Of a stretch of 64,000 bases of DNA, positions 28,954-39,833 are shown in pieces. Origin of the DNA: Channa striata (taxonomy: Eukaryota > Chordata > Actinopteri > Anabantiformes > Channidae); assembly GCA_033026295.1 (NCBI GenBank), contig CM065175.1:23818837-23882836 (forward strand), read 5' to 3'. Positions within the stretch are counted from its first letter, which is position 1, and each line of letters opens with the position of its first letter. The notes beneath the pieces were generated by a model. The model was not told where the DNA came from. It saw only the letters and a program-made list of their open reading frames with translations, and did not search any database. A program made the position numbers and the translations under genes.

Positions 28954-29020
<67 letters not shown>
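28954..29020. repeat. (TG)n microsatellite with CG-rich end
   Basis: About 62 bases of perfect TG ending in GCGCGC. It lies 1.08 kb from the AC array at 27,793 in the same rftn1 intron, so the pre-mRNA could pair the two. Confidence 0.97.
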
Positions 29021-31120
29021 CTGCAGGCTTCTCATGTCGACTCACCACTTTGATGGTTTTGATGTCAAGGGCGACATCTTTATTTTTCCATTATTACCGG
29101 CCTGTGTGCCGAGGAGACGCAACATATTGAGCGTGTTTTCAATTTTTCATTCCCCACTGCCAATTTTTACCATTTCAAAATCACATTTCAACAAAACAAG
29201 ATTCGTGCCACACGTCCGTGAGACTGTTGTGCTTGGCTTCTTTCTAGCCCATCTAACACAGCAACTATGACACGCTTTCTCAGTTCCCTTTGGGGTCGTG
29301 ATCTCAATATCAAACGGACTCTCTGTTTTGTTTTTGTACAGCTCTTTCAGGGGAAAACCAATAGAAGCAGAGTGACCATGAAGCTGAATGCATTTTTCCA
29401 GAATGATGGAGCAACATGAGGCAACAACTCATCTGTGGGCTGATGCTGCTATTTAGTGCAGAGGAGGTTTATTACCTACAGCTTTCCACCGATTTACCCT
29501 TCCTTTCATCACTGTTTCTGCAGTGAAAGGTGTTATTTTTGTACATTTGGTGGCTGGTTAGCAGCCTGCGGGGCCATTGTGGCTGCAGTTGCAGAGAGCT
29601 ATGATCTAACACTGTGGCAAGAAAATTATTACAAACATTATTCACAGTGCAGTGGTTGGAGTGAAGTGAACTCAACAACATGAGGGCATACCGTATTTGC
29701 CGAGAGGAGAGGTGAAGGCAATGCAAAAAGTCAGCCTTAATTTGTTCCCCAGTTAAATATGCTGATGCACAACACGCTCCAGCTGTTTCGTCTGCATCGT
29801 TTTATGCAAAGTTTTGTTACAAAAGGCACAAAAACGGTTTCCTATTTATAAATGGAGAAGAAACTGGTTTGTTTCCACAGTTGCTCTTGCTTTGCATGTG
29901 AAAGTGTGACTGTCTCTGGGGTGACTTACAGGATCATTCAAACCTGGATGCTTTTTTGTATCATATCATATTTCTTGTTTCTGTACAATACGACATTCTT
30001 GTTTCAGTTGTAGAATTTTCAATATAGTTCCTGTGCCACGAGAAGAAGGACAAAGGTCTGATGGGAAATTTGAGTTTAAAATGTTCTCAACCGTGGTACA
30101 TTGAGTTCCCCTGTATTTGCCTTGACTAGTACAGTTTGTGACCTGACAAAAAGAGAAGAACTTCGACCACAAACGGGAAACAATAAATAGGACATGTTGG
30201 CTTTTTGTTGTACTCATGTGAGACTCAAAAATATAGTTCAACAGCACCAAAAGCAAGAAATCTGAATAATGTAGCCACCTTAAGATACTAGTCATACCTG
30301 ACCAAGCAAGGCTATAATAATGCAATGCATACAGAGCAAGTGTGGATTTTGTTGCTTATTATTTTATTTAAACAGCTGTCAAAAAAGATAGTCAGCATTA
30401 GGAATGTTTCGCGATGCAAATAAAATGCATTCAGTGTGTTAAATGAGACGAAAGGATAACGCACACAGTATTTTGGACGGTAACGTTATTAAAGTTTAGA
30501 AAATGACCCGAGTCACTGCTTCAGTCTTATGCACAACAATATTTTGGCAAATAAAGCAGAATAAGAAGGTTGAAGAAACAATACAACACTAAACAAGGGA
30601 ACAATATTAACCAACAACATAAAATGAGCCACAAACCGACGTCTGTTTCCCCTGCGTCGCACATCAATCTGCCCGACCTCTAAATTACGCCAGCAAATGA
30701 AGATTTCTACACGTCGCATCCATAATAATTATGCCAGTGGATAGTAGGTGATCTGCCAAACCATAACTACAACTACTATGACTTGTAACTCATCATTCAA
30801 CGGCAAGATAACACTTGCTGGTTAACAAGTTACTGCAATACGCTGAGTTCAGATGAGAGCAAATTACCAGGTAAAAAAATATGACAGATTTTAGGTAGAC
30901 ACAGCTCAGCCAGTCTAGTTTCATATTCATAATCTCTGACATTGTCTTGAATATTTTAAAGGCCTCCTGTAGAAAAGGGCCAAATACATGACTCATTACC
31001 TACGCGGTACAAGCTAATTACTGCTATGAATAACACGTTCACCATTCAACCCAAAACTCTGTTGATGCCGTGGAAACAGAGTCTGATTTCTCAAACTTAA
31101 TCTGCTCCTATGGGAAGGGA

Positions 31121-31170
31121 CGCGCGCACACACACGCACACACACACACACGCACGCACACACACACACA
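31121..31170. repeat. Imperfect (CA/CG)n microsatellite
   Basis: A CA array interrupted by CG units. Confidence 0.9.
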
Positions 31171-32523
31171 GTGAAACATAAACAGAGGCGCACTGACAGT
31201 GACAGAGAGACAGACCCAGAGAAAACTGATTACAGTAAGTACCAACCCCCACCGTTATGAGACATACTTGAAGATAATAATGTGGCCATGAGCCAAAGAC
31301 ACACACATATTCTCTAACACGCAATTCAACAAAAAGGAGGTGCCCGTCCACCTCCCGACTCCCCTCCGAGCCCCGCCCTAATGACAGGTCCCATATGAGG
31401 GAGGATGGAAAGCCCGTCTGGCTCCCAGATGCCCATGTTCCCCGGCTCCTTCATCCATCCACTCCAGTCAGCCTGATAAACTAATGGAGACTAATCAAAT
31501 GTCAGGGCAAACACGCTGCACACTACATCTCCCAGATTCCTGTACCACACCCCGCTCCTCCGCTCCTCCGCTGAGCCCCCCTCCACTATCGTCGCGGCTA
31601 CAACTCTCACGAGCAGAAATAACAGAGTGATAGCTTTGCACAGGCCGGTACACACATCTAATCCTCAGTTTGCACCTAATTTTAAACTTACCTTGACCTT
31701 AACCCCAGTGCTCATGCAAATGAGCAAATGCAAATAGGTTTTCTGTCCCTGGCTCAGTGTGGTCACAGGCAGACAGATAATTAGATAATAATCAGTGAAA
31801 ACCAAATACATCTGATCATTGCACCTACCAGTTGGTTCTCTCACTAACAGTCTAATGCAACGCAGTTGAAGAACTCTGGCTTTTGTCTGGCTCCTGACTG
31901 TGTGCAACCTGCAAAATGTTGTAGGAGTGAACTGGGAACAAAGCAGTGTCTTTGAAAAACGAGCGCTGTGCCTAAATATGGAAGAAGTGGAGAGGAGGAA
32001 GCAGCTCTAAATTATTTTCCTGTTAAATCGCATCACACTGCTGATTGTGTTAAGGTGCTCACATTTAATTTGATGCACATATTCAAGGTCATTAGTGTGC
32101 GTGGAAACACAACACGGTCTGTGTAGACATGCCAGTTTGTACAAAGCGAATCTGACTTACAACATAGAAATGTTTTCACTTGTCCCCAAAATTATGCTTT
32201 AATATAGATTAATAAAACCTAGTATTGCCACATTGTTTTCACTTTATTATAGAGAATAATAGCATATTTCTAAAGATAAAGGCACTAAAGCCTCTAGAAT
32301 AAGGAAAATAACTGTGTATATTAATTGCAATATAATACATATAATTCCGTAGCCTGACCTAACTTGACCCACATCTGGCGTAACCTTATTAAACTGAACC
32401 TAATCTGATTTCTGAATCTTTTCTAAAATGTAAACGCCGCCCACTTGAAGCAAATCTTGTCTGCCTTTGTTGGAAAAGGTTTGTTTTAAGCTCAGACCAC
32501 AATGACACAAACACATACACTCC

Positions 32524-32670
32524 TACACACACACACACACACAGAGAAGCCCCTGAGCTGTTAGTTTAGGTCTCTCTCAGGAAGCAACACCCACATCCCA
32601 TCTCATAAACACCTCAGACTGAGCAGAGGAAGGGGGGCGCACAGACTTTTCTGTGTGTGTGTGTGTGTGT
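32524..32670. repeat. Paired (CA)n and (TG)n arrays
   Basis: A CA run at 32,524-32,542 and a TG run at 32,652-32,670 lie 110 bases apart. They form a natural inverted-complementary pair about 0.8 kb from the rftn1 initiator exon. Confidence 0.85.
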
Positions 32671-33502
32671 CAGTAACAGGATGGTATCTGTACTTAATGT
32701 GGAGATTCAGCCTCATATTGGAATGCACAGCACAGGGAATCTCACCTATTGTCAGCAACATCTTCACAGCTGTGTAACTTGTTTGCCATTCAGCCAGTGA
32801 GTCAGTGTCTCACCAGCTGAAACACAGTTTGGTGGAGATCAAACCTGTGACCTTGAACAGAACTCCAACACACAGCCTACACTTTACTTTGTTTGTGTTC
32901 CCTTGTAGCGGGCCGGATGCGGTGCCATACATAATAGATGGCTGCCAGCAGGATGTTTGGCGTGGACTGGACTGGAAAATTCTATATCATTAGCCAAACG
33001 TGAAAGCGTGACTGACTAATTGTGAAAAAAGAAATTAAAATTGCTGCTGCCATAGAGGGAGCAAGTGCTAATTAACACTCCATCATTAGAAGAAAGTCCT
33101 GATGAAAATTACAGCCAGTCTGCTGTTCCATATACATGAAAGATATATTTCTCCCGCATCTGAATCCTTAACTCCTTTTTTGAGAGGGAACTTGCAGGTA
33201 CAGTATAATGACATTTGCAGACAGGTAGCATTAGCAGTAAAATACTACACACAGAGCAGAAAACCCTTGGACCATTGGAAAACCGAGGATTTGCCACTTT
33301 ATCATTCAGAGGTACGGTGCAGCAAAATGCCAAAAGCCTTGAGCTATTCATGTAATTTCCAATGTGCATGTGAAACAGGCAATAATTTAGTATTTCACAA
33401 CGCTGCAGAAATGCTAAATGACCATCACACATCTGCAAAAGAGAGCTGGCTGAATTTGTGATGAATATCAACTCGATATTCTAAGACACGTCCATTTCTT
33501 AC

Positions 33503-33650
33503 CATCTTTGCCGATCAGGAAGTCCAGGTAGCGGTAGGTGTAGGCCATGCCCACCTTGGTCTCCACCTGTGGTCTCTTCAGGGTGGAGTAAATCTTTCCT
33601 GGACTGTTGTCGTCCGACGCCGGCTTCATCTTGCGCAGCCCGCAGCCCAT
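33503..33650 (-). CDS. rftn1: raftlin, initiator coding exon
   Basis: Encodes residues 1-49 plus one base of residue 50. It begins MGCGLRK, and Gly2 and Cys3 form the N-myristoylation and palmitoylation signal that anchors raftlins to the inner leaflet of lipid rafts. The block GKIYSTLKRPQVETK is nearly invariant in RFTN1 and RFTN2, and YTYRYLDF follows it. The start ATG at 33,650 sits in a strong context (GGAGCCATGG). The exon ends at a GTAAGA donor in phase 1, which joins exactly to the exon at 4,619-4,796. The RFTN1 family has about 580 residues, so only roughly the first fifth is in this window. Function is assigned from the family; identification is from the distinctive N-terminus. Confidence 0.93.
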
Positions 33651-33674
33651 GGCTCCACGGTTTGTGCACGGACC
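33651..33674 (-). other. rftn1: rftn1 5' UTR portion of the initiator exon
   Basis: Twenty-four leader bases lie between a TTGACAG acceptor (preceded by a T-rich tract on the minus strand) and the start codon. The acceptor implies at least one upstream non-coding exon; the best candidate lies near 43.8-44.4 kb. Confidence 0.65.
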
Positions 33675-36600
33675 CTGTCAACCGGACAAAACAGACTGAG
33701 ACAGTGTTTCATTGTGACTTCAGTGTGTGACTACAGAGCAGATGAGTGAGTGAGTGAGTGAGTAAGAGCCTTTGAGTTGCTGTGTGGTGCTAAAAAATGG
33801 AGCTCGGAAAATGTTGCACAGTCACATTTTATATGTGATGCAAAATATTTATAACTTGAAATCACATCCAGTAAATTCAATAAACTCCTTTTGTCCTAAA
33901 GTGAGGATTAAGTATAAGATGTAAAACTTAAAATGTTAAAGTAAGAGAGCAAACATTCACATATTCAGATCCATAATTCCTCTGGGATTTCAAATGGAGA
34001 AGAAAAAGAGAAAGCTTCTTTAAATTATTAAATAAACACAACTAAATGAGCTTGATTCTTCACAGGCTTCCTCTCCCTTGTTCCCAGGGAGACCAAATTA
34101 ACAAAGACAAGTGTGGAAGAGGAGGAGGCCTTAAAGAGCTGGCACTGTGGACAGAGCCTCACCCCAAATGCTTTGTGACAGCATCGCTGCTTCTCTCCAG
34201 TGGCTGCATCTGCAGCAGGTGACATCCTATTGTGTGGCACTGATTAAACTCAAGGATGGATGGATGGATGGATATATGGCGGCGGTGCCCTCCCCTCCTC
34301 TTCCACCCCGGTTGATGAGGAACCCTCTCTATTATTCTCTCATCTAATTACAGAACATATAAGGCCTTGGCCGGAGACAACGAATCCACGCTGGCTGCCG
34401 CTTAAGGGACGTCAGGACAGGAAGTTGGCAAGGGCGGGGGGTTAGGATGTAGGAAAGAGTGGGAGGCTAAATAGGAAATGAGCAGATGTGGACTCTGTTA
34501 ATGAGGTGAATAGCAAGAATGGAAAAGGTGAAAATCAATCAGCGGAGAAAGAGGAAATGGGGCGGCCGGGTTGGAGATTGTTCATCAGAAAAGGGGGTAG
34601 GGAAGCGGCGGCCGATGCTCGGCAAATAAAGTCTGAAGAGAAAACGAGCGTGTAATTAGAGTCGGTTCGATAGAGAAAATGGTGATCAACATACAACGAG
34701 GGAGAAGCGAGAGAGACCGAGTGAGAGATGAAGCAGGAGATTCATTGTGGCTATTCTGAAAGCCAGAGTTTCCAGTGGCGTTTCCACGAACGTCTCTGTT
34801 GGCCTTTATGAATCTCAACGTGCATCACAATCATACAAGCTTCTTAACAGTTCCCAGAAATGGACCGCAGGCTGACGGACTTGTGATTAATGCCAGAACA
34901 CACTGAGCCCTGCATGCTGCAGTCCTCCTGCTTTGTGTGTTCACAGCTTAGGAAGACTTCTAAAGGGTTTGCAGGCACCGAACGTATACTGAGAAGTTGC
35001 CTCTTTCCTTCTCAGCACGAGCCAAACAGGACTGATGTCTTGTTTCCGTCTCCAAGAACGAAAAAGCCAAACACAATCTGCGGAAGCTGGTACAGTATAA
35101 ACAAAGTCCCTAAAAGCACTTCAGTCCCCCCCTAAATTGTCACTCAGGACCGTGCTGCCGTTCACCACACAGTATCACAAATGGCTCAGCCATCAAAGGA
35201 AACGAGGTACAAAAGTAAAAACTTGAATTTTTCCAACACTTGGATTTTCACTGTTGCCTACAGTTGCTTGTAAATATCTTTTATCATTCCTCCGTCTACC
35301 CCGAAGAGAGAGGGAACAACAAGAGGGAAAGCGTGGCTATGTCATGTCGTCTACAAGAGATGGAGAAGCCAGAACAATGAGATGGAAGAGTTTGAGGGAG
35401 GGGTGGGGAAGGAAAACAAAGTGAACCAGGGAAAAAAACTGGAGGAGCCTGTATTTGCATAGCTCCTTGAGACCTTAGACGAGGCAATGTGAGGCAAAAG
35501 CGAACTGGAGTATTTTTAGAGCTAAACTGACAGCAGAAACATGAGATGTTTAGGATTTGTTTTCTTGCCTTGAACCTCTTCCTTTAGGGGAGGGGGAGCT
35601 CAGGGCAGTCGCAGCCCCCCACCTGCCCCACTTTAGCTCCTTTTTGTTTGTTAGTTTTAACTGGCAGCCTGGAAGTCGGAAATGTTTGACAGGGTGGACG
35701 GACAATTGGTAGCTATGGAAAAACAGAAGACAGCCATCGATTTCCCTTTTGCTGATTTAGCAATGATCTTCTTGCCGTTTTCTTCCATCTTTTGTCTCAC
35801 GCTAATGGTATTTGGAGGGTTTATTCGATAAGAGGTTGTATTTGCCAAGGCTCCCTACTTGTGCACCACGATTGACGTTTGGACGCTTTGTTGGAGCTGG
35901 AATTAACTAAGCTTTGGCTCCAAAGACATCCCCCAGAACAACAGCTCGAACGTGAAAGACTACATTAGGGCTCTTGTCTTTCACTGCAGGGTTTTGTGTC
36001 TGTCAGTCAACAACAGTTAGTCAATCTGTGCTCTAATTAATCAATAGGGTCATTGCCAATTGCTTCTCTGGGGATTTGGTCTCACTATGAAAGCTAAAAT
36101 AATGGATTTTCAGCTAGTGTGGGCTACAAAAAACCCTGAAATATTATCGACTGATACCTTCAATATGGTTATTGGGTTTGCAGACGCTTGGCTAATGACA
36201 GTGGGCAACATAAGCAAACATTTTGATCAGTTTCATTTCATGAAGGCTCTGTAGTTGCTAAATGTGCCTTTAGGTTCACTTGCTTGCTGCCAACATAGTT
36301 TATTTTAGTGCTGCACAGGTAGTACTGTGGATTCTAATGCCGAAGACACGTCCCTGTTGTTTTCTCAAGTCGCTTGCGAGATATATCTCTGCTAAACTTT
36401 GTCTGTCTGCTGGGCTTAACCTGCAGTGAGTTTACATTCGGTTTATCGAAAGGTTTTAGTTGAACCACAAACGTCAGATTTGCCATAGCAATTTGATCCA
36501 CTCTTCGTGCAGCTTTAAGCTGAGCTGCTGCTCTAATGAGGAATGAAAAACCTCGTAGTCGTCTCTCCTCAGCCACATATGGTACATTTGCAAACCTCAC

Positions 36601-37304
36601 AGCGTCTACAACAAGCAGCAACTGCACTGGATGATTTTCCTTAATGCTGTCTGACTGAGATCTCCCCCATACTACGAGACCCCGTTACAAGGCTTTGATA
36701 GCAGCATTGCAGAGATCAAACCCAGCAGCATGGGAAGCTTCAGACTGGATTAATGGAGGAAGACATTAATTAGGACACTGTGTTCTTCTGTTCTTCTCCA
36801 TGTAGTCTCCCTTTTAAGACTGCTCTCTTTCACGTTCGCTCCCGCGCTTTATCTCCCTCAGCCTCTTTGTCTTCTTCTGACTTTTGATCTTTTAAATCTG
36901 ACAAGTATAAGTGGAGCACTACGAGGCAGCATGGTGGTGCTTACTGTAGGTCCAACATCATCCAGGGTTTATTGTGAGGACTAGAATCAAGGGCTGTGCC
37001 TCTGCAAGATGGAGTAGTTAGAGAGAGGATCCGTTCAACGAGAGGGTGACCCCACGGAATAAGAAACAAGCAGTTTTTGGGGTTTTTTTTTTGGTTGCAT
37101 CCTCTTGTGAAAAATGCCAGTCCAACAAATGGGGAACACCATCAGCGAGATTAATAGTCAGTATGACTAAACCCGGTTTATTATTGAGGTCAAAGCAGTT
37201 AGTGGAGTCTTACTAGAGTGCATTACTCTATTTAGAATGAATGAGGCCAAAGCATTAGAACCACTTCTTCCTATAATAACCCACTGTAGTGGGTTTCATT
37301 AAAA

Positions 37305-37340
37305 TGCACAGGTGGTCATAATGTTATGGCTAATCGGTCT
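37305..37340 (+). repeat. Single end of a transposon-like repeat
   Basis: The phrase GGTGGTCATAATGTTATGGC followed by TAATCGGT is the terminal sequence of a widespread fish repeat. I could not find the opposite end nearby, so this appears to be a solo terminus. Confidence 0.45.
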
Positions 37341-37380
37341 AGCTAGATAATGGAAAATTAAAGAACTGCCGCTAGATGTG

Positions 37381-37577
37381 AATACGAGTGTGATTGATTG
37401 TCTTTCTGTGACAGTCCTGAGTAAGACTGGCAACCTCTCCAGCGGGTACCCCGCCTGGCTTCTAATGACTGCTGGGATCGGTGCCAGCCCCCCACCATCA
37501 GCGCCCCCGCCCCAGCCCTTAATAAGATAAGAAAACAATAGATAATAGATTGATGGTGAATGGATTGATGGACTGTG
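37381..37577 (+). repeat. Teleost interspersed repeat 3' tail
   Basis: Contains GTGATTGATTGTCTTTCTGT, GCAACCTCTCCAGCGGGTAC, CCCGCCTGGCTTCTAATGAC and TGGGATCGGTGCCAGCCCCC, ending in AATAGATTGATGG-type tetranucleotides. This is a decayed copy of a very common fish repeat whose consensus reads roughly GGCGACCTGTCCAGGGTGTA, then CCCCGCCT, and ends in GGATGGATGGATGG. Confidence 0.8.
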
Positions 37578-39812
37578 ATTCATACTACACTACAAACAGT
37601 AATTTTTGGTCCCTAGTTCTTACCATAATACAGCATTTCACATCTTCTGCAGATCAGTTTTATTTGTACACTGTTCCCTTCATTTTATCAGTCTACAAGT
37701 TTCCTATACGTCTTATGGACTGACTTCATTGGCCCTCTGCATCATCACATGGACCCAAATGGGGAAATATTGTTGACTGAAAGCAAAAATAAGTGATTAT
37801 GGGCAATAACCGTAGCTGCTTTTTGTCTATCATATGAATGCTTGACAAACAAATAGAAATAGGGCGTGAAAATGGGACAATTTGTTATGTCACGATCAGA
37901 CTGGAAATGTGCTGCCATCACTTACTTGTTACTGGGTAACTGCTAAGCCAAGTAGGACACATGTTGAAACACACTTTTGGGTTTTTCTGATGTATCAGGG
38001 AAAATCCCCACACTCGTGCTGACATCTTGAGGTGTTGCCGTGGTTACGAAATAATATTCTATAAATAACAGTTATACATTTCCGTCTAACAGCTAAAATT
38101 GCTAATTTGATACCATGAAATGAATCATAACAGAACCGAGAAGTTTCTCTGCAGGAGGCGGGTTTTCAGGTGCTCATCCTGCACAAAAATATACCACAGC
38201 CTCGCTGTAAACAACGGCAACCTCACCACGGTGTGATTAAAGCGAACACACAGAACCAGTTACCTAAATACAACCACAGAGCTGGCGAAGTAGAAAATGC
38301 CACCAACCAATTCCGAGGTCACAGGACAAGAAACCATGTCCAACAGCTTCGTGACCATTGAAACTGTCCTTCACTGTCCTTCTGAGCTTCTGCCTCACTT
38401 TCTGCTGCTCTGAGTAACAGCAGCAGCTAAATGTTAACACGCTGCACTTCGGAAATCCCCCACTCTTCTTTTTCTTCTCTCTTTCTGTCCATAGCACCCT
38501 GAATCCTCCACTAAGTGGAACAACAGTGACTACAAGAAAAGGGAGGCACCCAGGAGCCAAGACAGAGAGACATAAAACAACAGAGACTGAAGCAGGACCC
38601 GTTATTTTCTAAATGAAGAATTTGAAGGGCTAGAATTTTGGCATGGCTTTGTTAAAAAATCACTTGTCAGCTCATCCCAAACCTACAGATGGGCTTAGAA
38701 AGTATCAACAGATGCTTTTACAGTCATTCTGTCCGTGAAACTGGACTGGGGTCGGAACCCATTAGCTGCTGTGAATCGGAGCCGACCGCATCTGTCATTT
38801 ACCACAACGCAGCAAACTACAAACGTACCACGTTTAACATGCAGGGAAGGCTGAAAATGAAGCATGGCGTTAGTTCAGGCAGAGCACTTAAGTTGCGCTT
38901 GTCGCCGCTTTGATTCGACGGGGGGCTCCCTCGGCAGCAGAGCCTTTTCCAGCAAACCGGACTGTGTGCTCATATGCCATGAATGGTCCGTTTCTTGATG
39001 TAAAGGGCTCTGACTGAATGAGTTTTTGGAGTTCAGAGTGTTCTCAAGTTACTGCAGTGATTGTAGGTCTTCATGGGAGTCGTTTGCATCCTAAATATGA
39101 ATAATAGTAAAAACAAACTTTCAACTTTAATGTAGATGAAATGTAAACCCGATGAACGTGCTCCAATTTTTCTTTCAAGATGCCTGAACTGGTTAGATGA
39201 GAAATTGGATTTAGTGGTGCACAGTCTAGACACCATCGTCCCTTTGAATGTATTGATGAATCTTTTGATGCAATAAGGTACCAAAACTTTAGGTATTTTT
39301 GAGTGGATCCATTGTAAAATGGCTGGCCCTTGAAACATTTCTACATTGAAGACGCATCAGAAAAGATGAAATTTGGACATATTTTAGAGGCATCTCCACA
39401 TCAAAACCCTCGTGTTCTCCCTACAAGGACGCCATGGGTGCCAAAGGTGGAATTGCTTTTTCAATTCAGAATATTTGTTAGATTTGCTTTGAATGCCCAA
39501 GGACGATACCTAATGGCAGGCAGGCAGCAGAGGAAAAAAAAATTAAAAAGGAAGATGAGGGGTGAGCGTGAGTCGGAGAGAACAGGCGAGTAAACAATAG
39601 TGTCTGTCTGAGATTTGGAGCCACGTCAAGGTTCTGGGTGGCTCCCGGCTCGTCCTCGGCCAGCCTCGTCTCCGCACGGTCTCAAGGCCCGATTTGAGTC
39701 CGTCCGCGCACACACAAATACACACATTCATCGACGGTGCTATTGCCATGGGAACCAACCCCTCTATGACTATTCCCTTCTCGGGAGAATAATAGGCACC
39801 AATCTTCCTCAA

Positions 39813-39833
39813 CCTCTCTCTCTCTCTCTCTCT
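39813..39833. repeat. (CT)n microsatellite
   Basis: A short CT run within a pyrimidine-rich segment. Confidence 0.9.

Larger units (their letters stand above)
4797..33502 (-). other. rftn1: rftn1 28.7-kb intron
   Basis: The intron between the initiator exon and the second coding exon, with GTAAGA donor and TTTCTCAG acceptor. I see no further convincing raftlin exon in it. It contains microsatellites at 10,281, 14,408, 17,367, 27,793, 28,954, 31,121, 32,524 and 32,652; homopolymer runs at 8,141 (A19), 8,296 (G11), 13,694 (A) and 24,237 (T22); a LINE 3' fragment near 15.0-15.75 kb; other repeat tails near 19.45, 20.86 and 23.3 kb; and a CpG-rich island at 12.2-12.5 kb. GC-richer unique-looking blocks at about 28.64-28.89 kb and 31.37-31.62 kb could be regulatory, but sequence alone does not prove it. 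Confidence 0.8.

Noticed and set aside
28835..29270. Cys-Val and His-Thr repeat peptides
   Set aside because: Direct translation of the TG/CA microsatellite; no coding evidence.
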